The notes: generated from the sequence alone by a model not told the origin. A DNA stretch of 64,000 bases from Hemerocallis citrina (GCA_017893485.1 CM030362.1:185216175-185280174), one strand, 5' to 3'. Positions 11,601 through 21,959 are shown, counted from the stretch's first letter. Translations and numbers: made by a program.

Positions 11601-12437
11601 GAGGCGACGGAACTCGGAGGTGGAGTTGCGATGAGGGGCGACTGTAGGAGGAAGATGCTGGAGCTACGACTATTCGAGAAGGGAGGCGACGAAGGAGAGA
11701 GGGCTGCGGCGATGGCGGCAGTGGGTTGGGGAGGCTCTGTTTTGGAACATAGGGATTAGGAGAAGAGTGAGAGAGAGGGAGACTGAGTGAGGGAGCATTT
11801 TTATAAATTTAATATTATAATAATGAGGTAGTTAAGAAGAGTGAGGGATTAATGGGTAGTTATTGAAATAATGGAGGGGATTAAGGAGGAGGTGGAGTTG
11901 TGTGTGCAGTAGAGAGAGTGGGGAACGTGAGAGAGGTTTGATTTGGTCAATAGGCAGGTAATAGGGGAATTGATTTTGGGTTAATGGGTTTGGGTTAGAG
12001 AGTTATGGGTTTGGGCTTCACAAAAAGATCAAATTAATTTATAGGATGTGCTAAAATTGGGCTTTTAGAATAATGATAATAATAATAATAATAATAAAAT
12101 CAAACTTGTTTGGGCTTCCTATATAATAATAAAACAAACATAAAAATATAAGATTGGGTTTCATATAATGAATAACATTGGGCTTCAATAAAACAATAAA
12201 TAATAATTAAAAGTAAGAATGGACTAAGTTGGTTTGGATGTATGCAAAATAAATCAAATATTCAATTAATAATCTCATAGAAGGGATTAGGATTTGAGTT
12301 CATACAAAATAATCGAATATCCAAGATAAAAACAATTTGGCTCCAGGAGAAAAGGAAGATTTATTTGGAAATTTGAGTTTCAATAATATGAAGAAGAAAA
12401 TAAGTATAAATCCGTATAAACAGGAACGGAGTTTACA
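8700..12437 (-). repeat. 5' LTR (3.7 kb) of a diverged TGTCACGCCC-family chromovirus
   Basis: The left edge TATCACGCCCTGCTTCCC matches the TGTCACGCCC edge of the LTRs at 29416, 41908 and 55073. Shared interior blocks follow: runs of CATGTAAC, a CCTTCCGAGTACAC...CCACGACTAG segment near 9605-9650, and a GC-rich block (about 10800-11760). The right end CGGAGTTTACA corresponds to the family end AGGGGTTACA and was split off by the hAT at 12440. AAG|GCAAGT, a possible GC-type splice donor, is kept at 10627-10622 on the minus strand. The divergence marks an old copy. Confidence 0.7.
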
Positions 12438-13258
12438 GTTAGGGATGGCATGGCCCGGTTCGGGTTCCGGTCGGACCCGTTATCCCAACCGGGTCAACCC
12501 GGGTCAGAAAAATCCACCAACCCGCTCAATCCGGCCCGTCAACCCGCAAACCCGCCCGAACCCGACCCGTGACCCGCCGGTTTGTGGATTCGACCCATTT
12601 GAATTTTTTTTTGATTTATTTTAATTTTTTTTATGTGCCAAATATAAGTATATATATGTATACATATATTGAAAAATATATGTATATATTTTGGTATATA
12701 TGCATATAGATTTATTCTAAAATTTATCAAAAATTTAGAAAAAATAAGTGTGGACATCAAAATTAATTTATTACTACAAACTACTTAATTAGACAACCCC
12801 CACTCTAGTTATTTATAGCCAACTCCACACCATCACATCTCTCATCTCACCAATGTGAGACTAAAAATTTTCAAAGTTTAAAATTCAAATATATTTAGTC
12901 CCACATTTGTAGATGAGAGAAGTGAGAAGATAGAGTTGGCTATAAATAGCTAGGGTGGGGTGGGCTAATTGAGTAGTGGGCTATAAATAGCTAGTGAGCA
13001 ATTAATTTTGTTGCTCACACCCATTTAATATAAAATGTACAAATTTTTATTTTTTGAAGTTAAAAAAAATTAATTTTTTTTTAAATAGCAGGGCCAACCC
13101 GTGACCCGACCTGACCCGGGTTGGATCCGAATGGGTTCACGGGTTGGGCGGGTCGACATTTTGCAAACCCGGCCCGGTTAACATTTGGACCCGACCCGAC
13201 CCGAACGGGTTTGACCCGACCCGGCCCGATCTACCCATTTTCCAACCCTAGTTACAGT
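12432..13258. mobile_element. Non-autonomous hAT element (811 bp) with 8-bp target duplication
   Basis: The element runs 12440-13250. It starts TAGGGATGGCATGGCCCGG and ends ACCCATTTTCCAACCCTA, which are inverted. Both ends are packed with CGGGTC-type repeats, typical of a common plant hAT family. Flanking 8-mers are TTTACAGT (12432-12439) and GTTACAGT (13251-13258), one mismatch. The centre (about 12785-12995) is a second, inner inverted repeat built on TATTTATAGCCAACTC and its complement. No transposase is encoded. Confidence 0.88.
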
Positions 13259-13580
13259 AAATATATCCTAAAACATAATATGTACCCAATTAAAAATTAA
13301 AAAATTTAAAAAGTTTTACATTGATTTTTTTTAATTTTAAAAAATATTAAAAAAATTAAAATTTAAAAAATATATAAGAAATAAATAAATTAATAAAAAT
13401 AAAAATTTAAAAAATTTAGAAAAAAATTTAATTTTAAAAAAAATAAAATTAATAAAAATAAAATTTTAAATTTTAAAAGAATTGAAAAATTAGAAAATTT
13501 AAAAAAAATTAAAAAATTAAAAAATTAACAAACTAAAATTATTAATTTTTTTTTAATTTTAAAAAATTTAAAAATTTAGA
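13259..13580. repeat. A/T-only low-complexity tract
   Basis: About 320 bp of runs such as TTAAAAAATTTAAAA with almost no G or C. Nothing else is recognisable. It separates the old LTR and hAT from the host gene exons. Confidence 0.9.
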
Positions 13581-13582
13581 AA

Positions 13583-14583
13583 TTGAGTAAGATGGGTTTG
13601 GAGACTTCAGTATCTTTGAATGATGTATCTCCAAAACCCGAAATTTTTGACGTTGTTGGGCATCAATCACGACCTGATGCTAGAGCTGAGGAACTGCCCA
13701 AGAGCCCGATTCTTTGCAAACCATCTGAAGATGCCATTATTGAAGCTCTTAAGATAGCTAACATTAATCCTAAAAAAAACGGTATATGACTCGTTCCGAT
13801 TTCCAGTTTCTTTTTTCATAAGAATTCTTGATGCAATTTTGATTTTGTCAGATGTGAGGATATAACTAATTGTGTGAAAGATTTATGTTTTTCATTTTAC
13901 AGATTTTCTTTGATGACAGCGTTAGAAACATCCAGGCAGGCAAAAGAGTTGGACTGCACACGGTACTGGTAATTCCTTTATAACCTTAAGCTTGTTTGTT
14001 TGTAAAAGAAATGTCTTGAATAGATTGTCATCAGTTGATTCTAGTTAATCTATTTCTACTAATATATTCAACACAAGTACGTCATGTAAAACTTCTCTCA
14101 GTTTGGAATCTGATAGTTATATCGAATGACAATTCCCTTCTTACCACTAGGGAAAATTTGGTATTTTCCCAAAAATTGCCCTTGCGATTAGTCTAACAGG
14201 GTCTATTTCTTTAACTGGATCGAAATATAACCTCCACAGATTCCAAGCTTGAGAATCTTGATACTATTCTCTAAATTAATTTTCTAATGTCTTTATGAAC
14301 TGTTTCCTCTTCGATACAGAAAGGGAATGTATTAAGCTGACCTGGTTGTGGTAATATGTATTTGATCATATTATGTTTTTGGATTTATGTATAGGTTGGT
14401 ACTTCGAACAGAATACAAGGGGCAGATCATGCACAAGAAAGCATCCATAACATCAAAGAAGCATTGCCTGAGCTGTGGGAAGAGGCGGAGAAATTAGAGG
14501 AGTTGCAATACTCTGCCAAGGTGGCTATTGAAACATCTGTAATTTACAGAAGTTATGATAAGAGGAAAGATAAGCATATGTGA
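13583..14583 (+). pseudogene. 3' exons of a HAD-superfamily hydrolase gene (pyrimidine 5'-nucleotidase-like)
   Basis: Three exons with consensus splice sites encode the C-terminal third of a plant HAD-type hydrolase, the family annotated as SSM1/suppressor of disruption of TFIIS-like. Exon A is about 13583-13781 (donor GTATATG), exon B 13903-13968 (acceptor TTTTACAG, donor GTAATT) and exon C 14395-14583 (acceptor GTATAG, stop TGA). The joined protein has PILCKPSEDA, then IFFDDSVRNIQAGKRVGL, containing the DD pair of HAD motif IV, then VGTSNRIQGADHAQESIHN and a PELWEE tail. Exon A ends with eight A's where seven would keep frame, so one base may be inserted. The catalytic N-terminal DxD motif and 5' exons are absent; transposons fill the upstream DNA. 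A remnant is more likely than a working gene. Confidence 0.85.
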
Positions 14584-14688
14584 ATGACTGAGACAAAAAA
14601 AAACAAACAAACAATTGCAGGATGTTTATTGCTCTATCAAATCCATCTGTATATGTAACCTATATCAGTTGTCTCAATGATTCTCAGT
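14584..14688 (+). other. Presumed 3' UTR/downstream flank of the HAD gene
   Basis: AT-rich DNA directly after the stop codon with no repeat signature. No AATAAA is seen, so the poly(A) site is not placed. Confidence 0.4.
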
Positions 14689-15366
14689 AGAATTTTTTTA
14701 TGATGCAAACCTTCACCTTCCTTAATCGTTTTTATTTCTTTAACTAACCCTACGTTTATGAGAAAGAGAAGGAAAATATAAAATAAACTAGCATAACAAC
14801 TAAATGTATGTTAAATATAGGTCTGAAATTGTTAGTTTATTACAAGTTCGCCATTGGTGATTTTTTATTAGAAAGATATCAATCAACGGCTATGAGTAAA
14901 AGTAGGGTTAGTTAAAGAAATAAAAAAATGGCAAAATTAAAAAAAACGTCACAATAGTTTGGCGCTGTTTAAAAAAACGTCACAAAACTTTGACTTTTTA
15001 AAAAAACCGCACAATGTTTAACTTTCAACTCACGGAGTTATCCAACCGTTCACTGGGATAATAGTTATGTGATGTTTTTTTAAAACAAATGGGAACTTTT
15101 GTGATGTTTTTTTAAACAGAATAATAGTTCTGTGTTGTTTTTTTAAACAAAACAATAGTTTTGTGATGTTTTTTTAAACATTACGTATAACCCAGTTAAC
15201 GGTTGGATAACTCCGTGAGTTGAAAGTTAAACATTGTGCGGTTTTTTTAAAAAGTCAAAGTTTTGTGACCTTTTTTTAAACAGCGCCAAACTATTGTGAC
15301 GTTTTTTTAAATTTGGCCTAAAAAAATGGTTAAGGAAGTTGAAGGTTTGCATCATAAAAAAATTCT
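14689..15366. mobile_element. Foldback MITE interrupted by a second MITE
   Basis: Left arm AGAATTTTTTTATGATGC... (14689 on) is inverted at the right end, ...GCATCATAAAAAAATTCT (15366). The match continues through AACCTTCACCTTCC and the GTTAGTTAAAGAAAT segment. The right arm is split by the inner element at 14930-15318; without it the outer element is about 280 bp. Its target duplication is not clear, so the superfamily is not assigned. Confidence 0.75.
14921..15327. mobile_element. Mutator-type MITE (389 bp) with 9-bp target duplication
   Basis: The element (14930-15318) is flanked on both sides by TAAAAAAAT. It starts GGCAAAATTAAAAAAAACG and ends as the near complement, ...TTTAAATTTGGCC. 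The arms of about 130 bp carry CGTCACAATAGTTTGGCGCTG. The loop holds three copies of GTGATGTTTTTTTAAA. The nine-base duplication and long arms point to the Mutator group. Confidence 0.85.
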
Positions 15367-15514
15367 TAGTTATTAACTAGATGAAAAATAAAGTGGACAG
15401 TTTAACTAACATGATATATATTGGGAAGTAACTTTTCACAGCCAAAGACAAAATGAGAATAAAATTATACAAGTCTGCTTCATATAATTCTTAAAATTTT
15501 AGTAAATGGGAATA
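15367..15514. other. Short host spacer, nothing recognised
   Basis: Plain AT-rich DNA between the MITE and the Tat-type element. The same host DNA continues after the element at 33213. Confidence 0.6.
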
Positions 15515-15533
15515 GTATCTGATATGGGTCAGA

Positions 15534-15672
15534 TGACGTGGCCCCTCCTAGGCCACAGGATCCCCTCAAGGAGCGTTCACCGCCGGATCATCCGGGTCTG
15601 CCACGTCGGCCTGGAAATCACCCAGGCCTCCGCCACGTCAGCCCTAAACCGCCCCGAGCCCGTGCCACGTCA
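15534..15672 (+). promoter_or_regulatory. Four GCCACGTC(A/G) bZIP-type boxes in U3
   Basis: TGACGTGGC at 15534-15542, then GCCACGTCG at 15600, GCCACGTCA at 15632 and GCCACGTCA at 15664. The last three start exactly 32 bp apart. The 3' LTR keeps the same set (one copy is ACCACGTCA). The ACGT core in this context is a known plant bZIP site (UPRE/ABRE-like); use by this promoter is inference. Confidence 0.65.
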
Positions 15673-15765
15673 ACCCTATACCGCTTGGGCTTCTGCCACT
15701 CCAGGCCCACGGACAACCGGGTCCAGACCCAGCCCCAAATGGGTCCAGACCCGGTTGGCTTCTTC

Positions 15766-15773
15766 TATAAATA
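15766..15773 (+). promoter_or_regulatory. TATA box of the Tat 5' LTR
   Basis: TATAAATA in CTTCTATAAATACCAG, identical in the 3' LTR (29389-29396), about 95 bp after the last ACGT box. Confidence 0.8.
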
Positions 15774-16112
15774 CCAGACCCTCTACCCCTTCACCAGGTA
15801 ATCAATCTTTCCCCTCTTAAACCCTAGTTACTGTTACTCTCTTTCAGTAGCTGACTAGATCGTCGGAGGGTCTGCCACCGGGACCAACCCTGGTGTTTCT
15901 AGACCGAGTGCAGGTACACAAGTCCTCGGGATTCGAGCCTCCAGATCCGAGCCGAGCATCCCATCTCCACCTCACTCCCGCCTACTACCGAGTCGTTCCC
16001 CCCGGCTGAGGGTCGGGGCCACCGTCCGCACCAAAGCTTCCGCAAAAATACAAATCGAGAAGAACGCACACCTGGTGCAACCACACCCCCCAAAAAACAA
16101 ACCGCATCAGGT

Positions 16113-16129
16113 TGGCACTGTCTATGGGA
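16113..16129 (+). other. Primer binding site of the Tat element
   Basis: TGGCACTGTCTATGGGA starts three bases after the LTR end. It resembles the TGGCGCCGTCTGTGGGGA-type site common in Tat elements. The priming tRNA cannot be fixed because of mismatches. Confidence 0.75.
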
Positions 16130-16238
16130 ACCTTTAGTGCAGACGCCGGCCCGAGCTCAGCCATCAACGGTATCCCGTCCATCCGAGCTCACATGGCACC
16201 CAGGGCCAGGATAGCTATCACCTCTGCGCGTCGCCAGG

Positions 16239-17205
16239 ATGTCCCTCCTTAGGACGTCCCCGCCGATGCTCATGGATCCAACAATCCGGGGATCAGCTGC
16301 AGACACCAGTCGGGTACCTCCCGTTCGGTCGTACCCGACCTACGCGGGGTCATCCAGAATCGACAAGCAAGCCGGATTAGGGGATGGGCCGCTTCCAACT
16401 CGGTTTCGAACCATCCCAGACCTCCGCCCCAAGGGCGGGAGGTGGCACTCAGCCGCGTCGACCGGAGACCACCGGCCCAATGTAGCCAGGCTGAACGAGC
16501 TCCGGTCACCCACCAGGAGTTCCAAGACTTCCGAAAAGAGATCATGGAGGCTATCCGGGGGACCCCCGTGGATGAGACGGTCCGCCGCTCTTGCTCGCGC
16601 TTGGATGTCGAGGCCAGCGCGTCCCCCGGCCCGACAGTCCCGCCGGAGTATGACGATGACATCTTGAAATGCCTCCAAGAAATGGAAGATCACCTCGCCC
16701 ACTTCGACGACGGTGGACCGAGGCCGGCCCAGGGCCACAGGCCCACCCGCCCTCCTTTCTCTACCGCCATCTTGCAGACAAAAATACCCCGGAATTTCTG
16801 CCCCCCACAATTCGAGACGTATGACAGTGAGGGTGATCCTGCTGATCACATGGAGGGCTTCAAGACCCTCATGATGATTCACAGCGCATCATATCCCCTC
16901 CTGTGCCGTGCCTTCCCCGCCACCCTCCGGGGTCCGGCTCGGGAATGGTTCTCCAAGCTCACCCCGGCTCCATCTACGTTTTCGACCAACTGGAGGGCAA
17001 CTTCCTCTCCCACTTCATGACCACCCAAAAGGCCAAAAGGAAGAGTGCGTCCCTACTGGGCCTCCGATAGAAAGAAGGGGAGTCGCTCTGGCTATTCGTC
17101 CGAAGGTTCACCACTGAGGCGAGGTCGGTCTCCTCCCTCGACCCAGGGGTCACCTCGGTAGCATTCCGGCATAACGTCCGGCACGGTCAGCTGAAGGCTT
17201 CCCTG
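16239..17205 (+). pseudogene. Tat-type gag, frameshifted
   Basis: The main frame (16442-17020) has a coiled, charged N-terminal part (THQEFQDFRKEIMEAI), then the Tat gag core: PPFSTAILQTKIPRNF, ETYDSEGDPADHMEGF and RAFPATLRGPAREWFSKL. Near 16975 the frame shifts; the rest (LEGNFLSHFMTTQKAKRKSA, EGESLWLFVRRFTTEA) continues in another frame with a TAG near 17070. Gag forms the particle that packages element RNA. The start codon is uncertain; ATG 16239 belongs to a different frame from the core. Confidence 0.85.
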
Positions 17206-18120
17206 GTGAGGAAGCCTCCGATCGATTTCCCTGACCTCCTCAATCGGATCGAAAAGTACATCCGGGCCGAGGAGGCCCTGAATCCAGATGACCCCAAGGA
17301 GATTCACGGAAAGGGGAAACGCAAGGCCGACGAGGCGGAGCCAGTAAAGAAGGTCCCAAGAGACGGGGGCATCACGAAAAGGGTCCCTCCTGTCCCCCGC
17401 TTCGAGAGATACACTCCGCTGACGCAAAACCTGTCAACCATCCTCTTAGCGATCGAAGATAGGGACCTCATCCAATTCCCTCCTCGATCGACCAACAACA
17501 AAAAGAGGGACCAACGGTTCTTCTGCCGCTTCCATCGAGACAACGGGCACGACACCGACTGTTGTCGTGTCCTGAAGGACGAGATCGAGGCCTTCATCCA
17601 ACGTGGGTACCTTCGAGAGTTCAAACGGGAAGACGCTCGGGACCAGAGGGACCAGATGGACCAGAGGGACACGAGAAACAGGAGGCCTTCTCCTCCTCCT
17701 CGAGCACTCAGACAGCGTTCCGAGCGGGACGTCGAGCCTGAAGAACCCGAGGGTCAAGCCATCTTGCATTGTGTCCATGGAGGGCCCATGGGAGGGGAGT
17801 CTAACACTTCCCGCAAGGCATTCGTCCGAGGGGTCAATGCCGTCCAGGGTCCCCTCTGCCCCCAGGTCCAGCAACTCCCTGTCTCCTTCTCTGGGGAAGA
17901 CCTGGATGGGGTTCGGCTCCTGCACTGCGATGCGCTCGTCATCAGTTTCAGCATGGCAAACTTCAAGGCCCATTGCATCCTCGTGGACAATGGGAGCTCG
18001 GTAAATATCCTTTTCCTGGAGGCATTCGAGAACCTAAAGCTTTCCCGGGATAAGCTGAAGCTAGCCGGGTACACATTGCACGGATTCTCCGGTATGACCC
18101 CTCACGACGAACCGAGTTGA
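17206..18120 (+). pseudogene. Tat gag C-terminus (CHHC-like knuckle) and aspartic protease
   Basis: This open frame continues Gag. It contains CRFHRDNGHDTDCC, the histidine-rich knuckle variant of Tat elements (about 17527-17568), an arginine-rich linker, then the retropepsin. The protease part has HCDALVISFSMANFK and VDNGSSVNILFLEAFE; D-N-G in place of D-T/S-G is usual in this lineage. The frame ends in a shift near 18110. The downstream protease tail VVNVKAAYNAILGRLGL is in another frame (18117-18220). Confidence 0.85.
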
Positions 18121-18280
18121 TGGACTTCATGGTTGTAAATGTCAAGGCAGCCTACAATGCCATCCTTGGCCGTCTCGGGCTCTGCTCCCTTCAGGAGGTT
18201 CCCTCGGCCTACCACCAAAAGCTAAAATTCCCCACCAAGTCAGGTGTCGGAGTTGTCCGAGGGAACCATGAAGCGGCACG

Positions 18281-19170
18281 GTGGTGCTATACGACGGTAA
18301 TCGGGGAGGTGTGTTCTCCCTGGATGTCGTCGAGCTGCAGCCCAAAAGAACCCAGCCCGAACCTGAGCCGGCAGACGAGTTAGAAGAAGTCTCATTCGAG
18401 ATAGAGGACGCGTCAAAGTGTTTCCGAGTGAGCTGCTCCCTCGCTCCCAACCTCAAATCTGCTCTGATCGACTGTATTCGCTGCAATGTCAACCTCTTCA
18501 CCTGGAAGCCCTCCGATATGCCCGGTATCTCCGAAGACCTGATCATGCACAAACTCAGCGTGACCCCCGGTTCGAAGCCGATCGTCCAGAAGCGATGTAA
18601 GTTCGCCCCGGAGCGGCAACAGGCGGTGAAAGCGGAGGTGGACAAACTCTTGTCCACTCGTTTCATACAGGAGGTCAGCTACCCTGAGTGGCTGGCGTTG
18701 GTCGTGATGGTCAAAAAGGCGAGCGAGGGCTAGAGGATCTGCATAGACTTCACCGACCTCAACAAGGCGTGTCCTAAAGATCCGTTCCCTCTCCCCAGCT
18801 TCGACGCTCTGATCGACGCTACATCGGGTCACAAGCTCCTTTCCTTCATGGACGCCTTCTCAGGCTACAACCAGATCTGAATGTTCCCTCCCGATATTAC
18901 CAAGACGTCCTTCATCACGAACCAAGGTCTTTATTGCTACCGGGTTATGCCCTTCGGGCTGAAGAACGCCGGTGCTACTTATCAGAGGCTCGTCAACCGA
19001 GTCTTCAAGGATCAAATTGGGCGCAACATGGAGGTATATGTCGACGACATGCTCGTCAAGAGCCGGTAGGGACCGGATCACGTCGCCGATCTGGAAGAGG
19101 CCTTTGGGGTTCTTCGGACCCACAATATGAGACTCAATCCGGCGAAGTGTGCATTCGGCGTCTCCTCAGA
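18281..19170 (+). pseudogene. Tat reverse transcriptase with three in-frame stops
   Basis: From the left: connector (CFRVSCSLAPNLKSALIDCI), then RT blocks KRCKFAPERQQAVKAEVDKL and PEWLALVVMVKKASEG, stop TAG (about 18732), RICIDFTDLNKACPKD, GYNQI, stop TGA (18878), RVMPFGLKNAGATYQRLVN and the catalytic YVDDMLVKS near 19040, then a TAG. The expected residues at the stops are W and R, so two are G-to-A and C-to-T changes. A frameshift near 19165 leads into RNase H. The enzyme copied element RNA into DNA in cytoplasmic particles; it is dead here. Confidence 0.9.
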
Positions 19171-19778
19171 AAAAATTCCTTGGGTTCATTGTCAGCCAGC
19201 GCGGCATCGAGGCGAACCCTGAAAAAATCCAGGCCATAATAGACATGGCCCCTCCCAGAAACATCAAAGAAGTCCAGAGGCTCACGGGAAGACTGGCGGC
19301 CATCGACCATTTCCACTCCAAGTCCGGGGAGAAGTCTCTCCCATTCTTTAAGGCTCTGCGCGAAACCGGAGGCTTCGAGTGGGGTACTCAGCAGCAAGAG
19401 GCGTTCGCCCAATTGAAAGAGTACCTCGCCAACCCTCCCCTCCTCAGAAAGCCTGAACCAGGTGAGCCCCTCTGGCTTTACCTTTCGGCTTCGGAGAATG
19501 TGCTCAGCGCTATCCTCGTTCGAGAAGAGGAAGGAGTCCAAAAGCCTCTGTACTATGTGAGCAAGGTTCTGCTGGCCACCGAGACCAGATATTCTCGAAT
19601 GGAGAAGGTAGCCTACACCTTGGTCATGGCCGCGCGGAAGCTCCGTCCTTATTTTCAAGAGCATTCAGTCCAGGTGCTCACGGACCAGCCTCTGAAGGCC
19701 GTGCTCTATAAGCCCGAGAGCTCCGGACGATTAGTCAAACGGTCGATCGAGCTCAGTCAATACGACATCGGCTATTAG
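19149..19778 (+). pseudogene. Tat connection/RNase H-like domain following RT
   Basis: Contains KFLGFIVSQRGIEANPEKI, then EVQRLTGRLAAIDHF, FEWGTQQQEAFAQLKEYL, YLSASENVLSAILV and RYSRMEKVAYTLVMAARKLRPYF, which correspond to the RT thumb and the ordinary gypsy RNase H block. In Tat elements this domain is considered degenerate and is backed up by a second RNase H downstream. The frame is open until a TAG at 19776, where AAG is expected. Confidence 0.85.
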
Positions 19779-19784
19779 CCAAGG

Positions 19785-20240
19785 ATGGCCATCAAAGGAC
19801 AGGCCCTCGCCGAGTTCATCACGGAATGCACCATCTCCGAGCAATCCGAAAGTAAGGAGGCTGACCAGACGTGGGAAGTTCACATCGATGGTTCCTCCTG
19901 CGAAGCGGGGAGTTGTGCGGGCATCATTCTGCGGGGTCCCGACGGTTTCCTCCTTCAATATTTCCTCTGCCTTAACTTTTTGGCCTCTAACAACGAGGCT
20001 GAGTACGAGGCCATGATCGCCGGGCTCACCCTGGCGCATCAGGTTGGCGCCAGACAGATCAGGGTCGTCAGTGACTCTCAGCTTGTGGTCAACTAGATCA
20101 TCGGAGAGTACGAGGCCCGTAACGATCGGATGATCAATTACTTGGCCGTGGTCCAACCGCTATTGACGTCCTTCAACGAGTCGGTGGTCTTAAGGATCTC
20201 CAGGGAGCAGAATGCCCAGGCCGACGCTCTGTCGAAGTTA
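19785..20240 (+). pseudogene. Second (archaeal-type) RNase H of the Tat lineage
   Basis: The stretch WEVHIDGSSCEAGSCAGIIL, then NNEAEYEAMIAGL, VVSDSQLVVN and, after a TAG at 20094, QNAQADALSKLA supplies the D, E, D, D catalytic set of a full RNase H. This extra domain between the first RNase H and integrase is a hallmark of Tat elements. The stop replaces a glutamine codon (CAG to TAG). Without that stop the domain would run straight into integrase. Confidence 0.9.
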
Positions 20241-21610
20241 GCTTTCTTGTCCTTCGAGGGTCTCGACTGCACCGTCCTGGTTGAAGTACTCCTAAAGCCG
20301 AGTACTGACTTCCCCGAGACTCTCTGCATTGAAGACGGAGCTCTTCCTGACAACTGGACCACTCCTATTAAGAAATTTCTAATCAAAGGAGAGCTCCCCA
20401 AAGACCGGGCGGAGGCAAGACGAGTCAGGGTCCGTTCAGAAAGGTTCGCCATGATCAACGAGACCCTTCTCAAAAGGTCATACACAACAATGGACGGAAG
20501 ACCCTACCTCCGCTGCCTGACCCCCGACGAAACAAAGTACGCTCTCAAGGAGCTGCATGAGGGAATCGGTGGGTGCCATATGGGGAGCCGCTCGCTCGCA
20601 CGAAAGGCTTTGAATCATGGGTACTACTGTCCCACGATGCTACAAGATGCCCTCGCCTTGGTCAAGAAGTGTGGCCCCTATCAACGGTTCTCCCCTGTGA
20701 AAAGGGCGCCGCAAGCGAACCTCCGTTCCATGGCCAGTCTGACCCCCTTTGCGATGTGGGGGGTGGATCTGGTAGGCCAATTTCTGAAGGCGACGGGCCA
20801 ACGAAAATTCCTCATAGTTGCAATCGACTACTTCACGAAGTGGATCGAGGTCGAGCCACTGGCCACAATCACCGAGCAGCAGACCCAACAGTATTTCTGG
20901 AAACACATCGTCTGCCAGTTCGGGATCCCACAGATGCTCATTACAGACAATGGGACTCAGTTCACGAGTAAACATTTCCGAAGGTTCTGCGAAGATCTCG
21001 GGATCCAGCAGCGCTTTTCTTCAGTGTGCCACCCGCAATCGAACGGTCAGGCCGAGAACGCGAACCGCCAAATCCTTGACGGTCTCAAGAAACGACTCGA
21101 TAACTCTTCCAAAGGGTTATGGGTCGATGAGCTGCCAAGCATTCTCTGGGCCCACCGAACGACAAATCGAATCCCCACTGAGAGTCGCTATTTAATCTGA
21201 CATACAGTGCGGAGGCCGTCATTCCCCTAGAGATCGGGATCCCTTCGCCCCGGATCATGGCCTTCGATGAAGCAAGCAACTCTGCACAGCTACGTGCCGA
21301 CCTGGATTTCATAGACGAGGTCAGGGAGAAGTCCGCCATTAGAAGGAACACCTACCAACAGAGGATCGAAATGTTCTACAACAAAAAGGTGCATCCCATC
21401 GACATCAAGCTCGGAGACCTCGTCCTTCGGAAGCTGGCGGTATCCAACCCCGGCCAAAAGAGGAAACTGGCCCCAAACTGGGAGGGCCCATACAAGGTAT
21501 CTGGGATCGTACGCCCGGGCACGTACCGCCTAACCGACCCAGAAGGCAAGGCAGTCAAGAGGCCCTGGAACGCAGAGCACCTCATCAAATTCCTAGAAGG
21601 GGAGGGTTAG
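20130..21610 (+). pseudogene. Tat integrase
   Basis: The zinc-binding part has HEGIGGCHMGSRSLARKAL and KKCGPYQRF. The second cysteine of the usual C-x-x-C is tyrosine here, so the HHCC site is damaged. The core shows all three acidic residues: MWGVDLVGQF, LITDNGTQFTS and PQSNGQAENANRQI. The C-terminal part (LELRADLDFIDEVRE-like, then LGDLVLRKL and WEGPYKVSGIVRPGTYRL) is in a shifted frame from about 21190. It ends at 21608 (TAG). The protein joined element DNA to the chromosome. Confidence 0.88.
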
Positions 21611-21744
21611 CTTCCACAGCCCATGTAAATTATGAAGGATGTTGTCGGCACGTCGTGCCTTGTTTTTTGTAAAGTTCAAATATGTTGTAATTATGCCAGC
21701 TTTCTTAAAACAAGTTTTGGCTTCGTATTAGTTCTCATTAAAAA
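21611..21744 (+). other. Spacer after Tat pol, no gene seen
   Basis: Short AT-rich stretch after the integrase stop and before the repeat arrays. Confidence 0.5.
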
Positions 21745-21950
21745 TATGCTTAGGGCCCGGTATTCGGATAGTACCATTAAAAGCTTCCCTTACAAGCTTA
21801 GGGCCCGGCATTCGGATAGTACCACGAGCCACTAAAAGCTTCCCTTACAAGCTTGGAGCCCGGCATTTGGATAGTGCCGCGAGCCACTAAAAACTTCCCT
21901 TACAGACTTAGGCCTTGGCGTCCGGATGGTACCGCGAGCCGCAAGAAACT
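21745..21950 (+). repeat. Short array of about 57-bp repeats (left copy)
   Basis: Three to four units of the form GCTTAGGGCCCGGCATTCGG...GAGCCACTAAAAGCTTCCC. The same family forms the large array at 27789-28640, so these repeats flank the other array and the antisense gene on both sides. Confidence 0.8.
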
Positions 21951-21959
21951 ACGCCATAA

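Larger units (their letters stand above)
15520..16109 (+). repeat. 5' LTR of the Tat element (590 bp)
   Basis: It starts TGATATGGGTC and ends CCGCATCA, just before the primer site. A TATA box (TATAAATA, 15766-15773) sits about 245 bp in. The U3 part carries four ACGT-core boxes. Confidence 0.93.

Noticed and set aside
10717..11759. Frames of about 100 codons in a GC-rich block
   Set aside because: Compositional frames in the LTR's GC-rich leader; no domain, no conservation with sibling LTRs checked by eye.
16270..18145. Long minus-strand frames opposite Tat gag and protease
   Set aside because: GC-rich shadow of the sense gag-pol, which has clear domains.
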